Source: M0108 sp963841065
Lineage (GTDB): Bacteria; Pseudomonadota; Gammaproteobacteria; Chromatiales; Chromatiaceae
NCBI GenBank assembly: GCA_963841065.1
Contig: CAWJBI010000043.1
Coordinates: 1 to 64,000 of the forward strand
Direction: 5' to 3'
DNA length: 64,000 nucleotides
Every line of letters starts with the position of its first letter. Position 1 is the first letter of the stretch. Shown here one piece after another: positions 53,173 to 62,839 of this stretch. The notes below the pieces were generated by a model. The model did no database searches. It was not told the origin of the DNA and saw only the letters and a list, made by a program, of their open reading frames with translations. The position numbers and the translations under genes are program-made.

Positions 53173-54009
53173 TCAGCCAAAACGGAAAGCGGACAGGGTG
53201 GTTTCCATCACCCGGTCGCTGAAGACGCGCTGTCCAGGCTGATCGGTGGCCGCACCGGCAACCACCATCAAGGGCAGCAGATGCTCCTCCGCCCGCGGGG
53301 GGTGGGACAACCGCGCCGCGGGCGCTTGCGCCCAATCGACCAGCAAGCGCTGGCGCTCTCCCGCCTCCGCTTGCACGGCGGCGGTCAGCCAGGCGTCGAA
53401 CTGGTCGGAGATGGGACCGAAGCGGGGATCGCCATAGCCCCGCATGTTGTGAAAGCTCATGCCACTGCCCAGGATCAGGACGCCTTCGTCGCGCAGGGGC
53501 GCCAAGGCGCGACCCGCCTGCCAATGGAGTTCGGGGTCAAGGTCCCGGCGCAGCGAGACTTGTACCACCGGGATGTCCGCGTCGGGAAACATCAGCATCA
53601 GCGGGATAAACATCCCATGGTCGAAGCCCCGGCTCGGGTCGGCGTGAGAAGCCAGATTGGCCTGCCCCAGCAGCTCGGTGATGCGTGACGCCAAGCGGGG
53701 CTCCCCGGAGGCGGGATACCGCAAGGCGTAGGTGTGCGGCGGAAAGCCATAATAATCATAGATAAGCTCCGGCCTGGGAGCACTGGTGACGTGGAAGCCG
53801 GACTCCAGCCAGTGTGCCGAAACGACGAGGATGGCCTCGGGACGCTGAGGCAAGGTGGCGGCCACCCCCTTGAGGAAGGCCGCCATCTTGTTCCAGGCCT
53901 GGGGTGGATTCCAGTCCATGAAAAAGCAGGGGCCACCGCCATGGGGGATGAACCAGGTCGGCATCCGGGTTGTGGTGTCCGTGGGCTGGGCCTTTTCAGT
54001 GGTGTTCAT
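53173..54009 (-). CDS. ygiD: 4,5-DOPA dioxygenase-like class III extradiol dioxygenase (YgiD)
   Basis: 278 aa. Metal-ligand and active-site His residues appear in WFIPHGGGPCFFMD, LVVSAHWLESGFHV, RGFDHGMFIPLMLMFP and SHPPRAEEHLLPLMVVAG, the DODA/YgiD pattern. YgiD of E. coli is a zinc-containing extradiol dioxygenase. Substrate here is unknown. It lies 21 nt downstream of an HTH gene on the same strand. Confidence 0.92.
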   Translation of the reverse strand: MNTTEKAQPTDTTTRMPTWFIPHGGGPCFFMDWNPPQAWNKMAAFLKGVAATLPQRPEAILVVSAHWLESGFHVTSAPRPELIYDYYGFPPHTYALRYPASGEPRLASRITELLGQANLASHADPSRGFDHGMFIPLMLMFPDADIPVVQVSLRRDLDPELHWQAGRALAPLRDEGVLILGSGMSFHNMRGYGDPRFGPISDQFDAWLTAAVQAEAGERQRLLVDWAQAPAARLSHPPRAEEHLLPLMVVAGAATDQPGQRVFSDRVMETTLSAFRFG

Positions 54010-54030
54010 AACAGCTCTCCGGGGAGATGA

Positions 54031-54336
54031 CTACCTGGTGAGGTGAGGAGATTCCCGCCCCTGCCGCTCCACCTCCCAGCCCTTGCAGGCCAGGGCGATA
54101 TAGCGCGGCACCGGCCGTGCCCCCGTGCCATAGGCGCTGATGGTGCGCGCGGTCAGACCCAGGGCGCGGGCCGCCTGGGTTAGGGACAGGCCATGCCGTG
54201 CCCGCCAGTGGGCAAAGGCGCGCGTGTTTTCGGGTCGCGCTCGCGCATCGGGATGCGGTACTTGTCGCGGCAAAAGAGCTGCTGGGTCGTCATGGGCTGA
54301 TTCTATAGAAATGATTTCTTGCCCTCCAGAATCCAA
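54031..54336 (-). CDS. Small helix-turn-helix protein
   Basis: 101 aa. The C-terminal half is an HTH of the XRE/phage type: WRARHGLSLTQAARALGLTA then RTISAYGTGARPVPRYIALA. The N-terminus is Pro/Arg-rich and its start uncertain. It precedes ygiD by 21 nt, so it may regulate that gene. Confidence 0.7.
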   Translation of the reverse strand: MDSGGQEIISIESAHDDPAALLPRQVPHPDARARPENTRAFAHWRARHGLSLTQAARALGLTARTISAYGTGARPVPRYIALACKGWEVERQGRESPHLTR

Positions 54337-54396
54337 GTCCAGATCCGATCTTCAGTCCCTGGCTCAAGAGATGTAGCCGCTTCGGTGTCCTTGTCC

Positions 54397-56187
54397 TTAG
54401 ACATGGGCCTGCTCCCGAAACTGGAGGGATGCCAGACGGGCATAGAGTCCGCCCTGGGCCATCAGGGCCTCGTGGGTGCCGGCCGCCACCAGGCAGCCCT
54501 GGTCGAGCACCAGGATGCGATCGACCTGGCGCACCGTCGCCAGGCGATGGGCGATGACGATGCTGGTGCGGCCCACCATCAGCTCCGTCAGGGCCAGTTG
54601 CACCAGGCGTTCGCTCTCGGCGTCCAGGGCACTGGTGGCCTCGTCCAGCAGGAGCAGGACCGGGTCCCGGAGGATGGCGCGGGCGATGGCGAGCCGCTGG
54701 CGCTGCCCGCCGGAGAGCCGCACCCCCCGCTCGCCCAGGAAGGTGTTGAAACCGTCCGGGAGCCGGTCCAGGAACTCGCTGGCGTGGGCGGCGTCCGCGG
54801 CGCGGCGCACCGCCGCGTCGGGCACCTGATCCAGGCCGTAGCGGATATTCTCCCAGGCGTCGGCGCCAAAGATCACCGGGTCCTGGGGGACCAGGGCGAT
54901 CTGGCGGCGCAACTCCCCCGGTTCCAGGTCGCGCAGATCCAGTCCGTCGAAGCGCAGGGCGCCCGTCTGGGGATCGTAGAAACGCAGCAGGAGTTGAAAG
55001 AGGGTGGTCTTACCGCCCCCCGAGGGACCGACCAGGGCCACCTTTTCCCCCGGCTGGATCAGCAGGGACAGGTCCTTGACGACCGGGAGGTCCGGATGAG
55101 CCGGATAGGCGAAGCCCAGATCCTGGATCTCGATCCGCCCCTGGGCCGGCCGGGGCAGGGACCGGGGGTGGGCCGGCGCGCGAATGCCGCTCTCGGTGGC
55201 CAGGAGTTCCATCAACCGCTCGCTGGCGCCGGCACCCCGCAGCAGTTCGCCGACGATCTCGCTCAGGCCGCCGATGGAACTCGCCACCAGCACGGCATAG
55301 AAGAGGAAGGCGGAGAGTTCGCCCCCGCTCATCTGGCCCGCCAGCACCTCGCGCCCGCCGACCCAGAGGACGGCGCCGATGGCCCCGAAGGTCAGGGCCG
55401 TGGCGATGGCGCCCAGGGCGGCACTCAGGAGGGCGCGGCGTAGGGCGGTGCCGAAGGCCGCCTCCACCCGCTCGCGGTAGCGCTCCCGGTCGATGGCCTC
55501 GTGGCAAAAGGCCTGGACGGTGCGGATGGCGTGGAGCACCTCGTCCACATAGGCCCCGACATCGGCGACGCGGTCCTGGCTGGCCCGGGACAGGCGCCGC
55601 AGGCGGGAGCCGAGCAGCCAGAGGGGCAAGATCACCAGGGGCGTGCCCAGCAGCACCAGTCCGGTCAAGCGGGGGCTGGTGAGGGCCAGCATGACGAGCC
55701 CGCCGATGACCAGCAGGGAGGCGCGCAGGGCCATGGCCAGGGTCGAGCCCACCACGGTCTGGAGCAGGGTGGTGTCCGAGGTCAGGCGCGAGATGATCTC
55801 CCCGGTGCGCGTCGTCTCGAAGAAGCCCACGTCCAGCCCCAGGACCCGGCCAAAGACCGCCGCCCGGATATCGGCGATGACCCGCTCGCCGATCCAGCTC
55901 AGCAGATAGGACCGGGCCAGGATGGCCCCGGCCATGGTCAGCACCACGGCGAGGAAGAGTTGCAGGGAGCGGTTGAGGGCGGCCTCGGAGCCTACCTTGA
56001 GCCCGGTGTCCACGACCTCGCGGATCACCTGGCCAAAGGCCAGCACGGCCCCGGCGGCCACCAGGAGGGCCAGCACGGCCAGCAGCACCCGCCCGAAGTA
56101 GGGTCGCACGAAGCCCAGCAGGCGCATCAGGGGCTTGAGATTGCGGGTGGTGGGCCGCTGCGGGAGGTCGGAGGAGGAAGAGCGCAT
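54397..56187 (-). CDS. ABC exporter, fused TM and ATPase domains (MsbA-like)
   Basis: 596 aa: six-TM exporter domain (about 20-320) and one ATPase domain with Walker A GPSGGGKTTLFQL, Q-loop ALVPQDPVIFG, signature LSGGQRQRLAIARA and Walker B LLLLDEATSALDAESE, then the H-loop VIAHRLAT. It acts as a homodimer to flip lipid or drug-like molecules from the inner leaflet. No neighbouring gene indicates the cargo. Its start lies close to repeat A copy 3. Confidence 0.92.
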   Translation of the reverse strand: MRSSSSDLPQRPTTRNLKPLMRLLGFVRPYFGRVLLAVLALLVAAGAVLAFGQVIREVVDTGLKVGSEAALNRSLQLFLAVVLTMAGAILARSYLLSWIGERVIADIRAAVFGRVLGLDVGFFETTRTGEIISRLTSDTTLLQTVVGSTLAMALRASLLVIGGLVMLALTSPRLTGLVLLGTPLVILPLWLLGSRLRRLSRASQDRVADVGAYVDEVLHAIRTVQAFCHEAIDRERYRERVEAAFGTALRRALLSAALGAIATALTFGAIGAVLWVGGREVLAGQMSGGELSAFLFYAVLVASSIGGLSEIVGELLRGAGASERLMELLATESGIRAPAHPRSLPRPAQGRIEIQDLGFAYPAHPDLPVVKDLSLLIQPGEKVALVGPSGGGKTTLFQLLLRFYDPQTGALRFDGLDLRDLEPGELRRQIALVPQDPVIFGADAWENIRYGLDQVPDAAVRRAADAAHASEFLDRLPDGFNTFLGERGVRLSGGQRQRLAIARAILRDPVLLLLDEATSALDAESERLVQLALTELMVGRTSIVIAHRLATVRQVDRILVLDQGCLVAAGTHEALMAQGGLYARLASLQFREQAHV

Positions 56188-56325
56188 GGTGATCTCGTAA
56201 AATAGGTGGGTCGTGGGCGCGCAGGGAGCCCTATCGCGCCATCATATACCCAGCGCTAGTCACGCTTGGGTGGCGGAAGGCCGATGGCGGGGTGGTGGTG
56301 GGTGGCGGGTGGTGGGTAGCGGAAG

Positions 56326-56435
56326 GCCCGGGTCGGGTGGCGGCGGGCGGCGGGGACGCCGTGAATACATCGCCTGTAGGCTCGGCGACAGCATCCCGGC
56401 TGTCGACACCCCCGCCCGCCGCCACCCACCCGGGC
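56326..56435 (+). repeat. Dispersed palindromic repeat A, copy 3 (diverged)
   Basis: Shares with copy 1 the core gacgccgtgaatacat, cgcctgtaggctcggcgaca and the hairpin cgacagcatcccggctgtcg, and the gcccgggtcgggtggcggcg arm with its counterpart on the right. tatacccagcgctagtcac at 56243-56262 repeats outer flank text of copy 1, but on the opposite side. GT-rich low-complexity text lies between. This is the gap between the ABC exporter and the GH57 gene. Confidence 0.8.
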
Positions 56436-56541
56436 AAGCACCCTATAGCTGCCGGCCTGGCCCTGATGCGATGGCGTAGGGCCTCGCGGCGGGGCGTATT
56501 AACCCCGATTGATCCACTCAACCGACGACCAGGAATAACCC

Positions 56542-58662
56542 ATGGGCACCTTTACCCGTTTCACGCAGATCGACTGCCCCGAGACCATTCCCTGCGGGTC
56601 CGATGGCGAGCACGAGGCCTTCGATGTCGGCTTCACCGCGGACGGCGAGATACCCTTTCCCCAGGTGATACTGCATGCGCCGGGCCGGGTCCTCTTGCTC
56701 AAGGGCGAGGCGATCCGGTCCAGCCGGACCGTGGCCGGGACCTGGCATTACGTCACCCGGGTGCCGGCGGGAAAGCTGACGGGGGAAGGGGTCGCCATCC
56801 AGATCGAGGGCTGTCGCCAGGCAGACATCGGCCTGGCCGGGGGCGACGACTGGATCAAGGCCTTCCGGGACCTGCGCCTGATCCGCCCGCCACGCCCGGC
56901 GGCCATCCGCGCCCAGGGGTCCGGCGGCGCCGAGGTCAAGCTCTACTTCGGCATCCACAAGCACATGCACCAGCCCTATTACAACACCACCGACCGCAAC
57001 TATTGGGATGGCGAGAAGGACCAGATCTTCGGCTCGCGGGGCGGCAACTATACCGATTTCATCCCGGCCGCCGTGCGCCAATACATCGACGGCGGCCTCC
57101 CCCATGCGGGGCTGTCCACGAGTTGGAGCGGATCCCTGATCGAGCAACTGGACCGCTGCGGCGACGAGGGGCTCTGCGGTGGCCGCTTCGCGGGCTGGAA
57201 TAAGGCCCTGCGCCAACTGGCCGGGGCCACCACCAGCCTCGGCAACCCGCGCATCGCCTTTTCCGCCTTCGGCTTCTTCCACCCCCTGATGCCACTCATC
57301 CCCCACCAGGACATCGTCCGCCAGATTCACTGGCACCGCGACCTGATCCAGCGAGCCTTCGGCGTCGCGGCCTCGCGGGTGCTGTTTCCGCCGGAGACCG
57401 CCTTCCATGCGCGCATGATCCCGGCCCTGGTCGAGGCGGGGGTGACGGCGGTGGTCTATGACTCCATCCACCGCTTCCGCGCCTGTCGCGATTACCCCTA
57501 TGCCGGCATCGGCGAGGGTATGTTGCCGCCCAATGCCGCCGAACAGGTCAATCCGCCCGTGGACGACTGGCTGCAGATGCACAACATCTGGGCCGGATCA
57601 AAAATTTCACCGCGCCTGCTGCGGCCTGAATACGTGGGCTACGAGGACCCGGACGGCAAGCTCCATAAGATCATCGCCGTCCCCGCCGAGCGCTATATCG
57701 GTAACGAGGACGCCCGCGGCGGCTTTGGCGCCCTGCAATACGCGGACGTGCTCGGCCAGGTCCATGACCGCATCGTGGAGACCGGCGGCTACGACCCCGC
57801 CCATCCGCCCTTCTTCCTGCTGCACTCGGACGGCGACAATCACGGCGGGGGTGCCGACAGTTATTACCATCACAACACGGCGCGCCTGGTCGAATGGCTG
57901 CGACAGGACAGCCGCTTCGAGCTGACTACGGTGGAGGACTATCTGCAACGCTTCCCGCCGGACCCGACCCAGGTATGCCACATCGAGCCAGGCTCCTGGG
58001 CCGGCGCCGACAACGGCGATCCGCAATTCATGAAGTGGTTCAGCCGCTACGACCAGCCCTATTCGCCGGACCTGAACTCCTGGGCCGTGCTCACCGCCTT
58101 CCAGAATGCCGTCCATACGTTGGAATACAGCGAGCCCGGTCATCCGGAACTGGCAGAGGCCATCCGCCTGCTCTTGACCGCCGAGACCAGTTGCTACTGG
58201 TACTGGACCGGCCAGCACGTCTGGGACCAGCAGGTGACCAACGCCGCCAACCTGGGGCTTGGCCTGCTCAAGCCGGCGCTCGACGCCCTGGTGGCGGCCG
58301 GCCACGACCACGGCGGACCGACGATCTTTCCCCCCTGGGTGACGCCGGAGAATCCGGGCGGCAAACGCTGGGGCCAGGGCTGCCTCCTGGACGCCCCACG
58401 CCAGGGCGTTGCGCACACCTTTGTCGCCGATGTGTCCGGGCTGAAACGGGTCGAACTGGTGCTGCGCACCCCGGCGGGAGAAAGCCGCCTGGTCATGTGC
58501 AACCAGGGCCCCTATCCCAGCCAGACCGGGGCCCGGGTGACGGCGGACTACTTCACCGCCAACCTGCCGGTTGGGGCTGGTGACGTGCGTTATTTCATCG
58601 AGGCGGAAGACCGACTCGGCAATCTGTCCCGAGGGGCCCTGGAACGTATCTGGCTTGCGTGA
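56542..58662 (+). CDS. Glycoside hydrolase family 57-type protein
   Basis: 706 aa, cytoplasmic (no signal). An N-terminal beta domain (1-120, FDVGFTADGEIPFPQVILHA) is followed by the GH57 (beta/alpha)7 barrel: FGIHKHMHQPYYNTTDRNYW, SRVLFPPETAFHARMIPALV with the likely nucleophile Glu, and FFLLHSDGDNHGGGADSYYH with the likely acid Asp. A C-terminal beta domain ends with the family-like DVRYFIEAEDRLGNLSRG. GH57 enzymes act on alpha-glucans (amylase, branching enzyme). Glycogen genes are not adjacent, so the substrate is open. Confidence 0.88.
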   Translation: MGTFTRFTQIDCPETIPCGSDGEHEAFDVGFTADGEIPFPQVILHAPGRVLLLKGEAIRSSRTVAGTWHYVTRVPAGKLTGEGVAIQIEGCRQADIGLAGGDDWIKAFRDLRLIRPPRPAAIRAQGSGGAEVKLYFGIHKHMHQPYYNTTDRNYWDGEKDQIFGSRGGNYTDFIPAAVRQYIDGGLPHAGLSTSWSGSLIEQLDRCGDEGLCGGRFAGWNKALRQLAGATTSLGNPRIAFSAFGFFHPLMPLIPHQDIVRQIHWHRDLIQRAFGVAASRVLFPPETAFHARMIPALVEAGVTAVVYDSIHRFRACRDYPYAGIGEGMLPPNAAEQVNPPVDDWLQMHNIWAGSKISPRLLRPEYVGYEDPDGKLHKIIAVPAERYIGNEDARGGFGALQYADVLGQVHDRIVETGGYDPAHPPFFLLHSDGDNHGGGADSYYHHNTARLVEWLRQDSRFELTTVEDYLQRFPPDPTQVCHIEPGSWAGADNGDPQFMKWFSRYDQPYSPDLNSWAVLTAFQNAVHTLEYSEPGHPELAEAIRLLLTAETSCYWYWTGQHVWDQQVTNAANLGLGLLKPALDALVAAGHDHGGPTIFPPWVTPENPGGKRWGQGCLLDAPRQGVAHTFVADVSGLKRVELVLRTPAGESRLVMCNQGPYPSQTGARVTADYFTANLPVGAGDVRYFIEAEDRLGNLSRGALERIWLA

Positions 58663-58686
58663 GTGAGCAGCAACCGGTCACCACCC

Positions 58687-61167
58687 TTAGGGAATGCAGA
58701 AGCCATTGTCCCGTGCACCGGCCCGGGGCCAGGGGCCCTGTTCGGCTTCCGGCATGGGGCGACCGAGAAAATAACCCTGGGCAAAGTCCACACCCAGTTC
58801 GCCCAGGATCTCGTAAATCGCCTCGGTCTCGACGTATTCCGCCGTCACCCGCTTGCCCATGCCGTGGGCCATGTCGGTGATAGCCTTGACGAAGATCCGA
58901 TCCTCCCGGTTCTTGGCCAGGCCCCGGATGAAGGCGCCATCGATCTTGACCTCATCCACCGGGAGCCGCCGTAAATAGGCATAGGAGGCATAGCCAGTAC
59001 CAAAATCGTCCAGGGCGAAACTGCAACCAAGGCGCTGGACAGCCTTCATCAGTTCGGTGGCCCTGAGGAGGCTCGATACTGCCGCGGTCTCGGTCACCTC
59101 GAAGGTCAGGTGCGTCGGTTCAACCCGATGCTCCCCAAGCAACCGTTCGATGTCCGGCAGGAGGGTCGGGTCATCCATGGCGCGGCCAGACAGATTGATC
59201 CCCAACCGCAGGCATGAGTCCCGACCCAGACATTGGATGGCGTGGGCCAGGACCCAGTGATCGATGGCCTGAATCTGGCCCGTTTTCTCCGCCACCGGAA
59301 TGAAACGGTCCGGATATACCAATTTTCCCCGACGGTCACGCAGCCGTAGCAGGACCTCCCAATGGTGGATGCTACCCGTAGCGATGGTCACGATGGGCTG
59401 GAAGTGCAGTACGAAACGATCGTCGCGGAGGCCCTCCGCGATCGTATCCCGCCAGGTGAGCCGGGCATCCACCTGCGCCCGCGCCCGGTCATCGAGGGAA
59501 AACAGATGGAAGCGCCCCGCCCCCTTCTCCTTGGCCTGGAACATGGCGATATCGGCATTGGCTAGCAATTCCTGAAGGTCTTGGCCCTGGTCCGGAAATA
59601 GGGCAATACCGATGCTGACCGTAACCCGGTGGATACGCTCCCGATCGCGCACCTGAATGGAGTGCACCGCGGCCTGGATACGCTCGGCGCAGGCCTGTGC
59701 ATCCGCGGCCCGACTTTCCGGCAGGATCAAGGCAAATTCGTCGCCGCCGACGCGGGCCAGGGTGTCGCTCGGACGGACCAGCCTGATCAACTGTTCGGCG
59801 ATCCGTTGCAACATGACATCACCCACTGAGTGGCCACTCACATCATTAACATCCTTGAACTGATCAAGATCCAGGAACAAGACGGCGCCCGTGTGCTCGT
59901 AGCGCCGCGCTTGGTCGAGGACCCTTTCGAAATCCTCGCTAAAGCGCCGTCGATTGTATAGCTGCGTTAAGGGGTCATGATCAGCCAGCCAGACCAGGCG
60001 GTTCTCGGCCTCCTCGCGATCAATCTGGAGCAGTTCCATACGATCGGTCAGGGCTTGGGCGGTCTCACTCAACTGGTCCAGTTCATCCTCGGGAGTCAGC
60101 CGGCCACCAATGGCTGGCAGGCTCTCCCGCAATTCCGCGTAACGTTTCTCCGCCAGGAGGGGCAGGGCGATGGCGATGCGGCGCAGGCGTCCCACCGAGA
60201 AGTGGCCAAGCCAGAACAGCAAGGCTCCCGACAGGGCCAGACCGACCAGGCCCAACAACACACTGTTGCGGGTGGTGGCCTGTATCGCCTGGCTTTCCGC
60301 CGTCACTTCGTTAACCACCAGGGCGCTGACGCCAGGGACCAGGTCATCGACGCGAAAGATCTCGTACCACCGGCCCTCCAACTCCCCGAGGGCCGGATGG
60401 TTCATGCCGTTAGCGGGGTCAAAGGTGGCATTGGAGACCGTCACCAGCTCGGGCCCCAAGGTGCGAATGATGGGCTCGGTCAGGCTTGGATGGGTCATCG
60501 CCGGAAAGCGCGGCGGCGCCACTCCGCCGGCGGAGGCTTCGGTCACGGAGAACACCGCCACCTCGGCCCCGGTGAGGAGATTGAAAGCGAGCAAGGCATC
60601 GGTCAGGGAACGCCCCGCCACCAGGGTCCCCGCGAATTTCCCCCGCCACAGGATGGGCGCGGCCAGGTACTGGAGGCATTCCGAATGGCAAGCCAGCACT
60701 TGAATCAGGCTGTCGTCCTTGCGGGTAAGTTCGGCAATCAGGTCATCCCCCAGGGCCGGTGCCTCCGAAGGCCAGACCAGGGTCTGCCCGCCGGACGGGG
60801 TGAGCCAATAAATGGATTGGAGATCCCATTCCAGGCCCAGCAGGATCCCCTCGCGCGCCAGTCCGCTCGCCAAACGTTCGCCCAAATCGTGCTTGGCAAG
60901 GCCCCCCTCCTCGGTGCCCAGGAGCGATAACAACTTCACCAGCCTGGTCAAATCCTCGAGGTTATGGGCCAACAGGCCGCGCAACTGCCGGACCTGATTC
61001 CCTCGTATGCCCGACTGCTGGAGTTCGAATTGCGCCCTTGAATAGCGATAGGCCATGACGGCCTGGGTGCCATTGATCACCAGGAGCACTAGGGACAGGG
61101 CAAACAGGGCCTGCCAGCGCAGACTCAGGAATTGCCGCCGAACAGATCCCGTGCGTGGAGGATTCAT
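58687..61167 (-). CDS. GGDEF-EAL protein with periplasmic sensor
   Basis: 826 aa. A TM helix (LFALSLVLLVINGTQAVMAY), a periplasmic CHASE4/dCACHE-like domain (about 45-285) and a second TM helix are followed by a HAMP-like linker. The GGDEF domain (RRFSEDFERVL to DTLARVGGDEFALILP) looks catalytically competent. The EAL domain is altered: the signature reads EVL (HHWEVLLRLRDRRGK) and the EGVET motif reads EYVET; FALDDFGTGYASYAYLRRLP and KIDGAFIRG are kept. It therefore probably makes c-di-GMP, with a phosphodiesterase part of uncertain activity. Downstream of an outer-membrane fragment on the same strand. Confidence 0.92.
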   Translation of the reverse strand: MNPPRTGSVRRQFLSLRWQALFALSLVLLVINGTQAVMAYRYSRAQFELQQSGIRGNQVRQLRGLLAHNLEDLTRLVKLLSLLGTEEGGLAKHDLGERLASGLAREGILLGLEWDLQSIYWLTPSGGQTLVWPSEAPALGDDLIAELTRKDDSLIQVLACHSECLQYLAAPILWRGKFAGTLVAGRSLTDALLAFNLLTGAEVAVFSVTEASAGGVAPPRFPAMTHPSLTEPIIRTLGPELVTVSNATFDPANGMNHPALGELEGRWYEIFRVDDLVPGVSALVVNEVTAESQAIQATTRNSVLLGLVGLALSGALLFWLGHFSVGRLRRIAIALPLLAEKRYAELRESLPAIGGRLTPEDELDQLSETAQALTDRMELLQIDREEAENRLVWLADHDPLTQLYNRRRFSEDFERVLDQARRYEHTGAVLFLDLDQFKDVNDVSGHSVGDVMLQRIAEQLIRLVRPSDTLARVGGDEFALILPESRAADAQACAERIQAAVHSIQVRDRERIHRVTVSIGIALFPDQGQDLQELLANADIAMFQAKEKGAGRFHLFSLDDRARAQVDARLTWRDTIAEGLRDDRFVLHFQPIVTIATGSIHHWEVLLRLRDRRGKLVYPDRFIPVAEKTGQIQAIDHWVLAHAIQCLGRDSCLRLGINLSGRAMDDPTLLPDIERLLGEHRVEPTHLTFEVTETAAVSSLLRATELMKAVQRLGCSFALDDFGTGYASYAYLRRLPVDEVKIDGAFIRGLAKNREDRIFVKAITDMAHGMGKRVTAEYVETEAIYEILGELGVDFAQGYFLGRPMPEAEQGPWPRAGARDNGFCIP

Positions 61168-61179
61168 GGGGGTAACCGC

Positions 61180-61413
61180 CTAGAAGCGGACCGCGACTTG
61201 CGGGGTCATCGGGTCCCAATCCTTCACTAGATCGGCCGGGTCTTTCTCCCGCGCCGGGAGGGGACAGGTGCCATTGTGGCGGGAGTACTCGGCCCTCAAC
61301 ATCAAGGTGTGATTGAGATTCCAGGTCAGGCCCACCTTCTGGGCGTACGAAGCGGTGCCAGAGGGCAGCGGAATAAACAGGGGACAGGCGCTCATTTTGA
61401 GGCTGCTGGACAT
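61180..61413 (-). pseudogene. Outer-membrane beta-barrel C-terminal fragment
   Basis: The reverse strand reads GTASYAQKVGLTWNLNHTLM, LRAEYSRHNGTCPLPAREKD and ends PMTPQVAVRF, alternating strands with a terminal Phe of a barrel. Nothing upstream continues it; the other frames to 61640 are not coding-like. It stops 13 nt before the GGDEF-EAL start, suggesting the two once formed an operon and the receptor-like gene has been deleted. Confidence 0.6.
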
Positions 61414-61629
61414 CGAAACTCGCTGGGTTGCGATAAGTATGGGTGCATCGGCGTTCTAGCTCCGTCTTGGCGACAAGGCCGATCGCCCACGGACCTTGAC
61501 GCGATGGCAAGGCGCCTCCACGTCGTCCGCGCCCGTGACCCGGCGATAGGGAAGGATATACGGGATCGATCCCGCGCGGAAGGGTTCCGGAGGCTTCCTT
61601 ACCGATCAGAGGGGAAAGCCGCTTGCAAA

Positions 61630-61644
61630 TGAGAATGGTTCGCG
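61630..61644 (+). promoter_or_regulatory. Fur-box-like sequence before the iron transporter
   Basis: tgagaat-g-gttcgcg keeps one perfect half of the 7-1-7 Fur box and four of seven in the other. It is 89 nt upstream of the iron-binding protein start and 16 nt from ttattaata, a possible -10 region. Confidence 0.4.
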
Positions 61645-61732
61645 TTATTAATAGTTCCACTCGGCGACCTGGATGACCGCTCGTCGTCGCGCCTCAGTCA
61701 TTGCAACTTCTGGTCCTGGAGAACCAACCGCC

Positions 61733-62758
61733 ATGTCACCTACCCGCCGCTCCCTCCTGGCCATCGGCCTGGCAGCCCTGACCGCCCTCCCCTTCCCAGC
61801 CCTGGCGGCGGAGGTGAATATCTACTCCGCCCGCGGGGAGGAGCTGATCAAGCCCTTGCTGGACCGCTTCACCCAGGAGACGGGGATTCAGGTCAACCTG
61901 GTCACGGGCAAGGCGGAGGCCCTGCTGCAACGGCTCCAGAGCGAGGGGGTGAATTCCCCGGCGGACCTGCTGATCACCACGGACGCCGGGCGACTTTTCC
62001 AGGCCAAGGCGGCGGGGGTGACCCAGGCGGTGACGTCGGAGCAACTCCAGGCGGCCATCCCCGCGACCTACCGGGACCCGGCGGGCCACTGGTTCGGGTT
62101 GTCGCTGCGGGCGCGCCCCATCCTCTATGTTCGGGACAAGGTCGAGCCGGCGCAACTGTCCAGCTACGAGAACCTGGCGGACCCCCAATGGCAAGGGCGC
62201 ATCTGCATTAGGTCCTCGGACAACGTCTATAACCAATCCCTGGTGGCCTCGCTCATCGCCGCCGATGGAGCCGAGGCGACGGAGGCCTGGGCCAAGGGCC
62301 TGGTCGCCAATCTGGCGCGCCCGCCCAAGGGCGGCGACCGGGATCAGATCCTGGCGGCCGCCGCCGGCCAGTGCGACCTGGCCATCGCCAACAGCTATTA
62401 TCTCGCCGGCATGTTGACCGCCCCCGAGGCGGACCAGCGCGAGGCCGCCAGCAAGATGGCGGTCTTCTGGCCCAATCAGGCGGGGCGGGGCGTGCATGTC
62501 AACATCAGCGGGGCGGCCCTCACCCGCGCCGCCCAGCACCCGGCGGAGGCCATCAAGCTGCTGGAGTTCCTGGCGAGCGATCCGGCCCAGGCCTGGTACG
62601 CACAGACCAATGGCGAATATCCCATCCGTCCGGGTATTCCCGTCGGCGCCACCCTGGCCGCCTGGGGGGAGTTCAAGGCCGACAGCCTGAACCTGGAACG
62701 GTTGGGAGAACTCAATGGCGAGGCCTTGCGGCTGATGGACCGCGCGGGCTGGAAATAG
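61733..62758 (+). CDS. Iron(III) ABC transporter substrate-binding protein (FbpA/FutA-like)
   Basis: 341 aa from ATG 61733 with a signal peptide (RSLLAIGLAALTALPFPALA). The mature protein begins EVNIYSARGEELIKPLLDRF and includes the iron-site region QCDLAIANSYYLAGMLT with adjacent tyrosines, and AAWGEFKADSLNLERLG at the end, as in FbpA-type ferric-binding proteins. It delivers Fe3+ to the permease encoded 81 nt downstream. Confidence 0.93.
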   Translation: MSPTRRSLLAIGLAALTALPFPALAAEVNIYSARGEELIKPLLDRFTQETGIQVNLVTGKAEALLQRLQSEGVNSPADLLITTDAGRLFQAKAAGVTQAVTSEQLQAAIPATYRDPAGHWFGLSLRARPILYVRDKVEPAQLSSYENLADPQWQGRICIRSSDNVYNQSLVASLIAADGAEATEAWAKGLVANLARPPKGGDRDQILAAAAGQCDLAIANSYYLAGMLTAPEADQREAASKMAVFWPNQAGRGVHVNISGAALTRAAQHPAEAIKLLEFLASDPAQAWYAQTNGEYPIRPGIPVGATLAAWGEFKADSLNLERLGELNGEALRLMDRAGWK

Positions 62759-62839
62759 ACGGGCCCCGGAGGGTCGAGGATAATCCCACCCCTCCCGACC
62801 CGACCGGGGCCCTGGCCCCCCTGGCAACTCCATCCCCCC

